64,000 nt of DNA. It comes from Guyanagaster necrorhizus (lineage: Eukaryota; Basidiomycota; Agaricomycetes; Agaricales; Physalacriaceae). The notes beneath the pieces were generated by a model that saw nothing but the letters and a program-made list of their open reading frames with translations, had not been told where the DNA came from and searched no databases. A program made the position numbers and the translations under genes. Where the stretch lies: contig NW_025064881.1 of assembly GCF_019112545.1 (NCBI RefSeq), forward strand, positions 966,591 to 1,030,590, read 5' to 3'. Below, in pieces: positions 12,201 to 22,572 of this stretch (position 1 is the first letter of the stretch; the number at the start of each line of letters is the position of its first letter).

Positions 12201-13108
12201 TCCTTCTGGAGATCCACCACAAGTATGGTTTCCCCATCCTCCATTTCCTCGTCCCAGCGGTCTTCCGGGTCTTCATCTGGTAGTTCGAATGGAATCTTCC
12301 TGCATCGACACCTGGCAAAGGTGATCCGACCGGTCTTCCAATTGATCAACGGGTTGTGGCGAATCAGCCAGTCATGGCCAAGGAAGAGCTCTTTGGTCCC
12401 GAGATCCGTGACAGCCAGATCAAGGCGTTCGGAGTGGTCTCCTATAGTCAACCTGAGTTCGGCGAACTCAGTGATGGAACCAGCTTGATTTTTTGTTCCG
12501 TCGGCATTGTATACTGGTATTGGGGCCGCCGTTGCTCTGGTCGGGAGCTGATGCTTGTCGACGAAAGCACGATTAATTGAGCTTCCTGTGCAGCCACTAT
12601 CGATGAGGGCAGTTACTTGATAGGTGGCCCGAGAGGTTAGTGTTTCAATTTGCCCTTTCGTGGTTAAGTCGCGTCCAGGGGTTTTGGTTCGTAGAATGTA
12701 TTTTTTGGGTCCCCGAAGCTCGTCTAGCCATTCGAGGGCTCGACAGCGTTCGGCCTTCCTGATTCCTTCAATTAGTTCGTCCACTACTTCTTCGGCCCTT
12801 GCCCGATGAATCCAATTTCGAAGTACGGCTTTTGCTGCTGCTTCGTTTTTGGCATCTTTGATGGCTCTCCATGTCCACTCGGTGTCGAATGGCTTGAGCC
12901 ACGTGGTGGGACCCTCTGTCCCTGTTCGGCTCGTGGGCGTTTGAGTGTTTTTCTTTTGCGATTCAGTGGTGTGTCTTATGCGTAACTTGGGTATATTCGA
13001 ATGCGTGGGAGTCGACATAGATGTAGCTACAGGGACACTATCAGTCCGACTAGCGGCTGTTGCTGACACACCATTAAGTCCTTCGGCCAGTCCAGTGGAA
13101 TCGCTCAC
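9212..13108 (-). CDS. pol: Pol polyprotein of element A: protease, RT, RNase H, integrase, chromodomain
   Basis: There are 1298 codons with no interruption. Domains in order: aspartic protease DSG at 170-172; reverse transcriptase with YLDD at 523-526; RNase H, with catalytic Asp in VEADSS, Glu in YDKELLAI and Asp in WTDHQ; integrase with an H-x4-H/C-x2-C zinc site, then core Asp in SVDMI, Asp in SDRGPQF and Glu in RVNQEIEKY; a GPF motif; and a C-terminal chromodomain (YLVSWKGYG, about 1235-1298). The frame is -1 relative to gag and overlaps the gag stop. Its first listed codon is GTG, so pol is probably made by frameshift or by termination and reinitiation, not from its own ATG. Chromodomains of this family guide insertion to marked chromatin. 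Confidence 0.95.
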   Translation of the reverse strand: MSDSTGLAEGLNGVSATAASRTDSVPVATSMSTPTHSNIPKLRIRHTTESQKKNTQTPTSRTGTEGPTTWLKPFDTEWTWRAIKDAKNEAAAKAVLRNWIHRARAEEVVDELIEGIRKAERCRALEWLDELRGPKKYILRTKTPGRDLTTKGQIETLTSRATYQVTALIDSGCTGSSINRAFVDKHQLPTRATAAPIPVYNADGTKNQAGSITEFAELRLTIGDHSERLDLAVTDLGTKELFLGHDWLIRHNPLINWKTGRITFARCRCRKIPFELPDEDPEDRWDEEMEDGETILVVDLQKEIRIRAVHHANDLAAKANEGKSEKTFEEMVPEWARDYKDLFEKESFDELPAPKPWDHAIELVPNASANLDCKTYPLGHHEQQELDKFLDENLSSGRIRPSKSPMASPFFFVKKKDGKLRPIQDYRKLNEMTIKNRYPLPLISELMDKLRGAKYYTKLDVRWGYNNVRIKEGDEWKAAFRTNRGLFEPTVMFFGLTNSPATFQWMMNDIFKDLISTGKVTIYLDDILIMSKTREEHRNLVREVLSLMRKHKLFLKAEKCEFEVLETEYLGVIISEGNIRMDPVKVAGVTEWPEPNKKKELQSFLGFTNFYRRFIRDYSKIVRPMTQLTGNAPWQWGLSQRAAFNDLKQRLAEDVVLAIPTREGKFRVEADSSEGAIGAVLAQEQGGKWRPVAFLSKALTTTERNYEIYDKELLAIMLALEEWRHYLIGAEEVFEVWTDHQNLRYFRQPQKLNRRQARWVTELSQYQYTLHHKAGTANKKADLLSRRSDHNQGGTDNEGVTLLRPEHFRAMIMPTEEEIHERIKSATRDSHKWDQRVAPSLNHERGMTKEDGLIRYDGRIYIPRDQQLRGEIIATCHDHEMAGHPGIAKTKELVLREYWWPKMGNDITTYVKACEACQRGKSSTQARAAPLHPNEIPSAPWTYISVDMITGLPECNGYDAILVIVDRFSKAIIPIACSTELTSEGWAKILRDEVYAKYGMPQVIISDRGPQFVLKFLTDLYRILNIKQNASTAYHPQTDGQTERVNQEIEKYLRLFINYRQDDWTEWLALAAFQHNNRVHSATGKTPFFINHGRHPYVTHANRLRPTTPASSEFATHMEKIHNETKTALERAATTMKKNYDKHRRPSHKYNINDKVWLDTTHLHLPRPKKKLDDKRTGPFTIEKAIGSSAYKLRLPQTWKIHDVFNETLLTPYIAPAFPNQEHPPPPPPDLIDDEEHFEIDQVLNHKLRKIKAKGGGMTTTVDYLVSWKGYGPESNQWVNEKHMNADTAIHDYELSLN

Positions 13109-16100
13109 TGACTGGCCCCGTCTTTTACCTCCTCGACCTTGGTTTCCTTTCCAAGGTCCTCCTCTTCCTTTTGAAGTTCAGCGATCTGTGCCCGTATGTC
13201 TTCTCGGGTGCGCTTCTTCTTCGGGCAGTCCTTCGCCATATGCCCCTTCTGTCCACAATTGAAACACTTCCCTTCCTTCTTTAGTCGATCGATGTCCATG
13301 GGCTTTCCGGCCCCGGTGTAGGTCGTACCGGTTCCGGTCTTCTGAGTGCCGTATGATGATGTGGTTGTCGCGGAGCCCGAGGGTTTTCCGGCAGTTTGCC
13401 CCGTCTTGTTCGGGGTTGGTGGGGTCGACTTCTTGGAATATTCTTGCAGCGTCGTTGCCTCCGCTTTCTGCCTTTGTCGCTCTTTGTACATCTCGATGAT
13501 TCGTTCCTTCCACTCGTCGTATCCTACAGGCATCAGCATCTTGACGCCCATAGCCGAAATCATCGTGAGGTATGAAGAGGGGACTCCTCGCTTGAGCGCC
13601 TCCACCATCCTTCCGTCGTTGGCGGTATCCTCCCTAATACCCGCGAGTTTGGCAAGCCTCTCGAGTTCGTCAAAGTAGTCGGTTGCGGCTTTGTCCCCCA
13701 TCTTATACTCCTTAATCTTTTGCTTGTGTACTTCTTGGACGGCGGGGTCAATGAACTTGTCATTTAGCATTCGTTTGAAAACCGGCCACGAGGGATATCG
13801 GTAGTGTTCCCTAGTGGTGGACCGGAAGTTGGGAGAGATTAAGATCCACCACGTTTTGGCCTTGTCTTCCAAATAGGAGGTGGCGAATGCGACCTTGTTC
13901 ATATCGGTGCCAATATATCCGATATAGACCTCGAAGTACTGTTCGCAATCAACAAGGAACCGATCGATGTCGTCGGAAGCCCCTTTGAAGGGGCGAGGCT
14001 TCCGAAGGAGGTCGGGGTGACACTGTAAAACATTGGCGTTTTGTGGGAGGGCCCCCATCGGATTGGGCCACTTGCTGAATGGTGGTTGCTTCCATTCCGC
14101 GGGTGGTCTGGGGAAGGAATGTAAGGAGTTATCGTCAGCGACTGGGCTCCCTTTTGGTTCGATAACCCGGACGATTACTCCGTCTCGCACCGTGAACCCG
14201 AGGCGGACCGCTTCGGGGTCATCCCGGACGGGGTCCTTCCCGCTTGATTCTGCTTGATCTGGGGGGGGCTGTCCCCCGAGAAGCCGGCTTCCGCCATGAG
14301 TCCAGGGGTTTTGGGTTTGGACGGCCTGCCATGCCGGCCGTCTTCGGCTTCGGATGAGCCGTGATGCCGTGCTTCGGATTGATGGATTGTCTTCGGCCCG
14401 GCTTCGGATCGAGGGGGCGATGTAAATGGCTCTTTTTGGTGGGACGGGGGGAGTGCGCGGCATTGGTGCCGGCATCTTGGGTTTGTTAATCGGCCGATAT
14501 GGGGGTATCGGCATGAGCGGGTCCTCTGGGTGCCGCCGCCCGTATTCTTTCCATGCGTACTCCGTCGCGGCATACTGTAAAACTTTTTCTTTTTCAGTCC
14601 CTTCCGCATACCTATACTCAAGTCCTAAGGACGTCGCTTGCCAGCGCTCGTCCTGCCATAGATAGTTCCTGCCCTGCTCGTACAGTTCCTGATACTCCCT
14701 GTCCCTTGCTCTTTCAATCTCTTCTCGCAATGCTTCTTCATCTGTGTCTTCCCCTGCACGTTCCAGTCGTCGTTGGTAGGGGTCATCACTGTCCTCATCC
14801 TCCTCCTCGTCGCCCTCGTCCCCGCTGTCCTCTTCCACGAGGAGGGAACCGACGGGCTGGTCGAAGATGGACGGCACGACTGGTCGAAGGGTCATCGGGG
14901 ACCCTTCCGTTGACTTGGGCGCTTGGTCCGTCGTCCCCTCGGTCACTGGTTCGAGCGATGGGAGGGCTCCTGAGCCGGCTGTAGCGCGTTCCGCCGCGCG
15001 CTCTTGTCTCCTCCAGTTCTCAGCTATAGACGCTGAAGAGTCGCTGGAACTCGGGGTTAAGGAATTGTCGAGCGACCCTACTGCCCAGGAATCGCTGGAG
15101 AGCCCTGTCGGAGACATGGGCATTGTCCGGTACTCGGAGCCCATAGGCTCCGAGGACGGAGTCGGCGTCGGAGGAGATGGTATCAGTGCGGGCGGGATAT
15201 TCGAGGGTGACTGGGCGGGGTCTTTCGCTATTTCCTCGCCTGATTGCTTCGTCCCAGCTAACGATGCTGGCGGGCCCCGTCCATGGATTGTCGTCGGAGT
15301 CGGGTTCTCGGAAGGGGGATCCGGCATCGGTGCGGAGCTCATACTCCCTAGGGGAAGCGGACCCCATCCTTTCGACCTCCTCCATTCTTCTTCATTCTCT
15401 TCCCTGCCTGTCGTACTCTGCGGCCTCGTACTGCTCTCGGGCTTCTTCTCATACATAGTCGGCGAGCTCCTCCTGGGTTCGTCTGATTTCTTCTTCTCTG
15501 TTCTGAATCTGCTGCTGCTGTCGTACGGCTTCATCATAGTCAAAGGGAACGGCAAGGTCCCAATCCGGGAAGATTCGATGTATGATTCTTCTCGTTGCAG
15601 CCCTTCCCCTTTCGCTGGCGGTTTCGTTTTCAGGCTCGCTTCCGACGTGAAGGTGTCGGTAGGGATCTCCTGCGGCCGAGATAGCGATGTCCGCGTTGTC
15701 GTAGTCAGGGTGGATGTCCCTTCCTTGCGGGTTGTCGACCCCCAGCCTGCTGACGGATGGGCTGGGCTCGGAGCTTGGCTCGGTGGGGGTTTTGGGGGGG
15801 TTCTGGGGGGTGTGGGGACTTTCGCGGGGTCTCGTAGCCATCCGAGCAGCATCAAGGGAGTCCCGAGCACGGTTTCCAATCCCTGAGGGAATTGGGGAGG
15901 CGGGATGCTCGGGGGAGTTGGCCGGAGTGACGTAGTTGGAGACCTCGGCGGGCTCCTGATTGTCGTTCGTCGTCCACGGGTTCCGGAACCCTGTGAGAGC
16001 AGGGTGGCGGTCTCCGCTGTGTCGTCTGGGGAGTTCGGGTCCTTCCTCCTCGTGAAGGCTCCTCTGATCCGGGTCGCTATTCCCGGCTTTTGGTACGGGT

Positions 16101-16146
16101 CCCCCTTGCGGGAAGAAGGACGTTCTGGCGGAGGGGGGGATGTCAT
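13105..16146 (-). CDS. gag: Gag protein of element A with zinc knuckle
   Basis: This frame has 1013 codons, long for gag. The first 700 or so residues are rich in Pro, Ser, Thr and acidic residues and look disordered. A retrotransposon gag core follows at about 715-905 (starting PRPFKGASDD, with KTWW inside). A CCHC zinc knuckle (CFNCGQKGHMAKDC) lies near 961-974 and binds RNA in this family. The stop TGA at 13107-13105 overlaps the start of pol. The N-terminal half overlaps ORF0 in another frame. The ATG at 16146 is also present in element C but not in B. Confidence 0.9.
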   Translation of the reverse strand: MTSPPPPERPSSRKGDPYQKPGIATRIRGAFTRRKDPNSPDDTAETATLLSQGSGTRGRRTTIRSPPRSPTTSLRPTPPSIPPPQFPQGLETVLGTPLMLLGWLRDPAKVPTPPRTPPKPPPSQAPSPAHPSAGWGSTTRKEGTSTLTTTTRTSLSRPQEIPTDTFTSEASLKTKPPAKGEGLQREESYIESSRIGTLPFPLTMMKPYDSSSRFRTEKKKSDEPRRSSPTMYEKKPESSTRPQSTTGREENEEEWRRSKGWGPLPLGSMSSAPMPDPPSENPTPTTIHGRGPPASLAGTKQSGEEIAKDPAQSPSNIPPALIPSPPTPTPSSEPMGSEYRTMPMSPTGLSSDSWAVGSLDNSLTPSSSDSSASIAENWRRQERAAERATAGSGALPSLEPVTEGTTDQAPKSTEGSPMTLRPVVPSIFDQPVGSLLVEEDSGDEGDEEEDEDSDDPYQRRLERAGEDTDEEALREEIERARDREYQELYEQGRNYLWQDERWQATSLGLEYRYAEGTEKEKVLQYAATEYAWKEYGRRHPEDPLMPIPPYRPINKPKMPAPMPRTPPVPPKRAIYIAPSIRSRAEDNPSIRSTASRLIRSRRRPAWQAVQTQNPWTHGGSRLLGGQPPPDQAESSGKDPVRDDPEAVRLGFTVRDGVIVRVIEPKGSPVADDNSLHSFPRPPAEWKQPPFSKWPNPMGALPQNANVLQCHPDLLRKPRPFKGASDDIDRFLVDCEQYFEVYIGYIGTDMNKVAFATSYLEDKAKTWWILISPNFRSTTREHYRYPSWPVFKRMLNDKFIDPAVQEVHKQKIKEYKMGDKAATDYFDELERLAKLAGIREDTANDGRMVEALKRGVPSSYLTMISAMGVKMLMPVGYDEWKERIIEMYKERQRQKAEATTLQEYSKKSTPPTPNKTGQTAGKPSGSATTTSSYGTQKTGTGTTYTGAGKPMDIDRLKKEGKCFNCGQKGHMAKDCPKKKRTREDIRAQIAELQKEEEDLGKETKVEEVKDGASQ

Positions 16147-16348
16147 GGAAAGGTAAATCAGGGGTTACGTTGCGTAGAATGTGTTGGATCTGCTGGAATG
16201 CTTGGTAGTGCCTGACTATCCAAGCTGCTACTGACTGTCGTCCGCGGCAGAGGGTGATAATGGCTAAGAGACCGAGCAATGTTCCGATGATGGAAGCTAT
16301 GAGCTTGAAGAAGTCGTGATTGAGGTCGGCGGTTGTTACTGGAGGCAT
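15020..16348 (-). pseudogene. ORF0 of element A: upstream membrane-segment ORF overlapping gag, broken by TGA codons
   Basis: ORF0 is the first long frame after the primer site, with its ATG at 16348 only 43 bases after it. The first 299 codons are open, to TGA at 15451-15449. The same frame continues through TGA at 15394-15392 to TGA at 15022-15020. Residues 13-34 are strongly hydrophobic (FFKLIASIIGTLLGLL...) and look like a membrane anchor; the rest is polar, Pro-rich and later Glu/Arg-rich. Element B has a matching frame (23154-24440) and C a matching N-terminus. The TGA at 15020 aligns to a CGA Arg codon in B at 24300-24302, so the breaks look like CpG decay. Function is unknown. It is not gag, since gag lies in another frame of the same DNA. 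Confidence 0.68.
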
Positions 16349-16390
16349 TCGGTTTCTCAGCACAATTGGGCTTGAGAAAGGGAACGAGGA

Positions 16391-16403
16391 AGCTTCGAGC
16401 TAA
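16391..16403 (-). promoter_or_regulatory. Self-primer binding site of element A
   Basis: TTAGCTCGAAGCT on the minus strand begins one base after the LTR. It is the exact complement of the arm in the 3' LTR (8884-8896) and complements 12 of 13 bases in the 5' LTR (16559-16571). It does not begin with the TGG expected when a tRNA 3' end is the primer. This is the arrangement known from Tf1/sushi-type elements. Confidence 0.75.
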
Positions 16404-16404
16404 T

Positions 16405-16945
16405 TGTTAAGCCCAAGCGACACGTGACAGATAACACATGATAGACAGATGTCCCTTCGCACTTCGAGGGATCACCTGAATCCACTTATGATGTTATCAA
16501 CTCGGTGTGTCACAAGGCCACAAAGTGGCTCGAGAGTAGAATGGTATGAATATAAACTTTAGCTTGAAGCTGGGGTATACCAGCGAGAGCTGTGGCCTTT
16601 NNNNNNNNNNNNNNNNNNNNNNNNNNNNNNNNNNNNNNNNNNNNNNNNNNNNNNNNNNNNNNNNNNNNNNNNNNNNNNNNNNNNNNNNNNNNNNNNNNNN
16701 NNNNNNNNNNNNNNNNNNNNNNNNNNNNNNNNNNNNNNNNNNNNNNNNNNNNNNNNNNNNNNNNNNNNNNNNNNNNNNNNNNNNNNNNNNNNNNNNNNNN
16801 NNNNNNNNNNNNNNNNNNNNNNNNNNNNNNNNNNNNNNNNNNNNNNNNNNTGCTGACTAAGCTCCCACGGTCTTGTGCCTTCTGACTCAGCGTGAATAGG
16901 GGTAGAGGAAAGAAAAAGGAAAGGAAAAAGGGATAAATCGTAACA
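16405..16945 (-). repeat. 5' LTR of element A, with assembly gap
   Basis: This matches 8729-9178 at both ends and contains a run of N. Comparison with the other LTR shows the missing piece is about 158 bases. Confidence 0.9.
16601..16850. other. Assembly gap of 250 N
   Basis: The N run lies inside the 5' LTR of element A. In the other LTR the bases between the same flanks (GTGGCCTTT and TGCTGACTAA) are 8926-9083, so the true length is near 158 and the run is a placeholder. Confidence 0.95.
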
Positions 16946-16950
16946 ATTAC

Positions 16951-17299
16951 AGCAAGAGCTACACTACTTATATACTGTTCTGTTATCGTGCTATAAATAA
17001 ATATTCACAAAAGATATTGTCTGTCGTAGAGCTGTTACCCCTGCTGTTGCCAGGCTCTCCACAAAAGCTGTTGTCTTGCTGTTGTGTTGTGGTCATTGCA
17101 TTGCAAGTTGGAGACAAAAAGGGTATTGTCTCTCCCTTCACAGCTCACAGCAACGTGATAGGAGAGTGACCAACTGAGTTGCTGAGCTAAGCTTTCCCAT
17201 GGTCTTAAGCGCTGGCCTAAGCACTCTGACTAAGCAAGATAGGGGTCATTTCCAAGGAAAAAAAAAAGAAAAAGGAAGAAAATAGGAAAAATTGTAACA
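16951..17299 (-). repeat. Left (3') LTR of element C, second part
   Basis: This continues the LTR broken at 8728. With 8552-8728 it totals 526 bases, the same length as the right LTR. A purine tract (minus GGGGGGGTGA, 17309-17300) lies next to it inside the element. Confidence 0.85.
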
Positions 17300-20200
17300 T
17301 CACCCCCCCATTAAGACTATCATCCTGATGGTTTTGTTAGGATTGTCCTCCTCCCTCAGAAAGAGATAGCTGATCTGCTGGACTGCTATCTTCATTGACC
17401 TCTATTGAGCGGTATGTGAGCTCAGCAGGTTGGTTGATGTATATCTGGCTAGATATTATCTCTCTTCCTTTTGTAACCTCGTTATGTTTTTCAGACATAA
17501 TATTGAACATGACCACCTTGCTGTCGAGTCTGTTGATTCTGTGTTCATAATCTCAGATCGCTTCTTCTGCATTCATATATTTTTCATTGACCTATTGGTT
17601 TGATTCTGGACTGTAACCTTTCCAGCTGACTAGGTAGTCAACAGTTGTTTTTATGCCTCTGCCTCATGCTTTAACCCTTCGGGTTTTATGGTTTAGTACT
17701 TCATCGATTTTGTAATGTTCTTTGTCGTCGATGAGTTCTGCTGGTGGAGGTGGCAGTTGTTCTTGGTTTGGAAAGGCTAGTGTGACATATAGTGTCAATA
17801 GTGTTTCGTTAAAAACATTATGAATTTTCCAAGTTGCCAGGAGTTGCAACTTGTATGTGGATTTGCCGATTTTTGCAATTACTTTGAAGGGGCCTGTACG
17901 TTTGTCTGTCAGTTTTTGTTTTGGTCTTAGCAGGTGAAGGTTTGTTGTATCCAGTCAGACTTTATCATTGGTGGAATACTGATGTGCTGGTCATTTGTGT
18001 TTGTTGTATTGCTTCTTCATTGTTAGGGCAGCCTTATCAAGAGCTGTCCTTGTCTCTTTGTGGATCTTTGCCATTGTTGCAGCAAAATCCTTTGAAGCAG
18101 GTGTTGTTGTATGAGTCCATGCAGTTTGTGCAACTGGTGGGTTCCATCTATAATTCACAAAGAACAGTGTTTGACCTGTTGCAGAGTGAATTCTATTGTT
18201 ATGTTGGAATGCTGCTATTGTGAGCCATTCTGTCTAGTCATCCTGTCGATAGTTGATGAAAAGTTGCAAGTACTTTTTAATTTCCTGGTTGGCCTGTTCT
18301 GTTTGACCATCTGTTTGTGGGTGATATGCTGTAGATGCATTTTTTTTGATATTTAGGAGTCGATATAAGTCGTCTAAGAATTTTGAGACGAATTGTGGCC
18401 CTCTGTCCGAGATTACCACTTGAAGCATGCCATATTTTGCATAAACCTCATCTTGTAGTATTTTTGCCCATCCCTTGGATGTCAATTCTGTTGAACATGT
18501 AATTGGTATGATTGCTTTCAAGAAGCAATCAACTATGATGATGATTGCGTTAAAGCCGTTACTTTTGAGAAGTCTGGTTATCATATCAACTGATATATGG
18601 ATCCATGGTGAAGAAGGGACTTTATTTGGATGAAGTAGTGCTGCTTTCGCCTGTGTTGAAGCCTTGCCTCTTTGATATGTCTCGCAAGCTTTGACATATT
18701 GGGTGATATCATAATCCATTTTTGGCTATCAGTACTCTCTTAGTACTAACTCTTTAGTCTTTGCAATGCCGGGATGTCTGGCAGTTGCATGATCATGGCA
18801 TGTGGCAATGATATCACCATGGAGCTTTTGATCCCTTGGGATGTAGATCTGTCTGTCGTATCAGATCATTCCCTCTTCCTTTTTTAGTCCCTGCTCATGA
18901 TTAAGTGATGGGGCGATTCTTTGATCCCATTTATGTGAATCTCGGGTGGCACTCTTAATGTGTTCATGCATCTCCTCTTCTGTCAGCATGATCATTGCGC
19001 AGAAGTGTTCTGGTCATAGTAATACAACCTCCTTATTGTTGTCTCCTCTCTGGTTATGATCCGCTCTGTGGCTGAGAAAATCGGCCTTCTTGTTTGCCAC
19101 ACCAGCTTTGTAGTGTAGCATGTATTCATATTCGGATAGCTCCATCACCCATCAGGCTTGTCTGTGATTAAGCTTTTGAGGTTGTCAGAAGTATTGGAGG
19201 TTCTGGTGATCTGTCCAGATTTCAAAGGTCTGGACTGCTCCAATGAGATAATGCTGCCATTCAGCAAGAGCAAGCATTATGGTGAGGAGCTTCTTATCAT
19301 AGATTTTGTAGTTGCACTCAGTTACTGTGAGCACTTTTGACATGAAGGTGACTGGTCGCCATTTGTCATCCTGTTCCTATGAGAGTATGGCTCCAATCGC
19401 GTCTTCATTGGAGTTGACTTTCATCCAGAACTTCCTATTCTGACTGGGTATGGCTAGGATGACGTCTTTGGCTAATCGGCATTTAAGGTTGTTAAATGTG
19501 TCCTATTGGGAAATTCCCCAACTCTATAGGGAATTTCTGATTAGCTGAGTCATCAGTCAGACGATTTTGCTGTAGTCTCTAATGAACTGGTGGTAAAAGT
19601 TTGTGAATCCTAAGAAGGATTGTAGCTCCTTCTTCTTTGTCAGTTCTGACCATTCGGTTACTCCCACTATTTTGATAGGATCCATTCGAATGCTTCCTTC
19701 ACTGATAATAACTCCAAGGTACTCTGTCTTGAGTACCTCAAACTCGCATTTCTCAGCTTTGAGGAAAAGTTGATGCTTTCTCATTCATGATAGTACTTGT
19801 CATACTATCACTCGATGCTCCTCCTTGGATTTGGTCATGATGAGGATATCATCTAAATAGATGGTGACTTTTCCAGTAGTGATTAGATCTTTGAAGATGT
19901 TATTCATCATTCACTGGAATGTGGCGGGCGAGTTGGTGAGCCCAAAGAACATAACTGTTGGTTCAAACAAACCACAGTTAGTTTGGAAAGTGGCCTTCCA
20001 TTCATCATCTTCTTTGATATATACATTGTTGTATCCCCACTGAACATCCAGTTTGGTGTAGTATTTGGCTCCTCAGAGCTTATCCATTAGCTCCATGATC
20101 AAAGGAAGTGGATAACGATTCTTGATTGTCATCTCATTTAGCTTTTGATAATCCTGCACTGGCCGGAGTTTTCCATTCTTCTTTTTGACAAAAAAGAAGG

Positions 20201-21480
20201 GTGATGCCATTGGTGACTTTGATAGTCAGATTCTCCCACTGGATAAGTTCTCTTTGAGAAACTTATCTAGCTCTTTTTGTTTGTTATTGCTTAGCAGATA
20301 ACACTTGCAGTCTAGGTTGGCATTGGTGTTAGGGGTTAATTTGATGGTGTGGTCCCAGGGCTTCACATCAGATAGTTCATCAAAATTTTCTTTTTCGAAT
20401 AAATCCTGATAGTCATGTGCCCATTCAGGTACCAATTCCTCAAATGTCCTTTCCTTCTTTTCAGCATTAGCCTTCGCTGCTAGATCATTAGTGTGATGTA
20501 CTGTTCACATGCTAATGGCCCTTTGTAGGTCTACAGCGAGAATAGTCTCATTGTCTTCCATTTCTTCATCCCATCGGTCTTTGGGATCCTCATCTGGCAG
20601 TTGAAATGGAATTTTATAGCATTGGCATCAGGCGAAGATGATGCATTTGGTCTTCCAGTTGATTAACAGGTTATGTCAGATTAACTAATCATGACCAAGG
20701 AACACTTCCTTGGTTCCTAGATCGGTTATGCCTAAGTCAATGTGTTCAGAGTGATCACTGATAGTGAGCCTGAGCTCTATGTATTTGGTGATTGATCTGA
20801 CTTGGTTTTTTGTCCCGTCTGCATTATAGACAGAAATGGGTGCAGCCATTGCCTGAGTGGGCAATTGATGTTTATTGATGAAAGCTCGGTTGATGCTGCT
20901 TCCTGTACAGTGACTGTCAATCAAGGCAGTGACTGCATGAGTTGATCGAGATGTTAATATCTCGATCTGAGCCTTAGCCAGTAAGTCTTTTCTTGTGGTT
21001 TTGGCTTGGTGGATGAATTTTCATGGTCTGCATAATTCATTGAGCTATTCCAGAGCATGGCATTGCTCTGCAACTCACATTCCAGTGATCATGTCATCGA
21101 TTACTTCTTTAGCTTGGAACCTGTGTACCCAATTTTTGAGCACAGCCTTTGCTGCTTCCTCGTTCTTGGCATTCTTGATGGCTTGCCAAGTCCATTCGGT
21201 GTTGAATGGCCTTAGCCAAGTAATGGGGCTCTCTCTCCCTTTGATGGGGCTCTCTGCCCCTCTTTGGCCCTTCATCGGTGTTTGAGTTATAAGATTCGAT
21301 TTCTTAGGCGATTCTGATTGGTGAGTAATAAGGTCAGGTATATTCAAATGCACACATAATTTAGACATAGGTGGTAGTACAACAGAAGATAAAACGTCAG
21401 TCTGTCCAGCAGAATGTGACCTGTTACTCTTGTCCTTAGCCGAGACAGTCGAATTGCTTACTGCTCGGTCCTGTCTTTTA
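17300..21480 (-). pseudogene. Decayed pol of element C
   Basis: Minus-strand fragments in several frames follow the pol of element A in the same order. They are a protease piece (20924-20685), the region before RT (20435-20226), an RT piece with a LKAEKCEFEVL block (19784-19557), an integrase core piece (18719-18234, with SVDMITRLL, SDRGPQF and AYHPQTDGQTE), and a C-terminal piece (17849-17664). Stops and shifts separate them. Most differences from A are C-to-T or G-to-A, and CpG is nearly absent. No working enzyme can come from this copy. Confidence 0.88.
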
Positions 21481-22567
21481 CCTCCTTGGGTTTGTCATCA
21501 TCTATGAGGTCCTGTGCCTCCTTTGTTAACTCGGCAATTTGTGCCCTGATGTCCTCCCATGTGTGCTTGTTCTTCTTCTCTGGACAGTTCCATGCCATGT
21601 GGTCTGGTCAGCCACAATTGAAGCATTTCCCCTCCTTCTTGAGGTGATCCATATTGATCTGCTTATCTGTTCTGGTACTTGAGCCCTTATCAGTTTGCTT
21701 CTCATCGTTTTGAGAAGTTGGGGCTGAGCTGCCGGATCTAGTGGACATGGTCATGTGGGAGATTGAGAGCTTCAAGCCCTGTCTCTGGTACCTGTGTTGG
21801 TCCCACAGGTTTGCTGCTTCGGCCTTCTGTCATTGTCGTTTCTGCTACATCAAGACGATTTGTGACTTCCAGTTGTCATAGCCGACTGGAATACTATGGC
21901 CAAGATCCGAAATAGTCTTTAGGTAATGGGGCAGTACTCTCTGTTTCATGTATTCGACCATTCGCCCTGAGTCAGCTACATCTTCTCAGATTCTGGTGAG
22001 TTTTCCAAGTCATTCCAATTCATCAAAGTAGTCCGGTGCCACCTTGTTGCCTATCTTGTACTCCTTCATCTTTAATTTGTGGACTTCTCAGACCGCCAGA
22101 TCCATGAACTTATCATAGATCATCTGCTTCAGTACTGCCCAGGTGAGGTATCAGTGATGTTGTCAGCTGGTCGACCAGAAGTTAGAGGCCAATAGTACCC
22201 ACCATACCTTGGCCTTGTCTTCAAAATAGGTGGTGGCATAGTTTACCTTGTACATGTCGTGAAGGAAGTACGAGGTGAAAACCTGGAAGTATTGGTCACA
22301 GTCTATAAGAAAGCAGTCAATATTGTCTGAAGCCCCTTTAAAAGAAAGGGGCTCCCTCCCAAGCATCAGTTTGATGTTCAATATATGCACCTTTGGATCG
22401 AGAGGTGACATCGGATTCAGAGGCTCCCCCCCAAGGAGACCAGTTCAATCAGTTGGGGGCCCTGGAAAGGAATGTAAAGACCCATCATCAGCAACAGGGC
22501 TTCTTGGAATCGGCAGTCCCTCCTTTCGGACAATCCATCCATCTTTGATGGTCCACCCCTGTGCTAT
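21420..22567 (-). pseudogene. Decayed gag of element C, 3' part
   Basis: The remnant includes a zinc-knuckle region near 21590-21640 and a gag-core block (22411-22163, with FKGASDNIDCFL and KAKVWWVL) that matches the gag core of A. It breaks off at GGCCT, where element B inserted, and continues at 27719. Confidence 0.85.
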
Positions 22568-22572
22568 GGCCT

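Larger units (their letters stand above)
8729..16945 (-). mobile_element. Chromodomain Ty3/gypsy element A, nearly intact
   Basis: The element starts TGTTAAGCCC and ends TAACA, with the duplication ATTAC at 8724-8728 and 16946-16950. It runs on the minus strand: 5' LTR 16945-16405, primer site, ORF0, gag, pol, purine tract, 3' LTR 9178-8729. Gag and pol are open over their full lengths. The chromodomain after the integrase places it among the chromoviruses. The LTRs differ at about a dozen positions in the roughly 190 bases that can be compared, several of them C/T or G/A at CpG sites, so it is young but not new. ORF0 is broken. Confidence 0.93.

Noticed and set aside
15449..15886. Plus-strand long frame at 14867-15886 inside the gag region
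   Set aside because: It is the antisense of gag and ORF0, with low-complexity Gly/Ser/Val composition that follows from the Pro/Ser-rich gag codons. No domain, and no match in element B or C.
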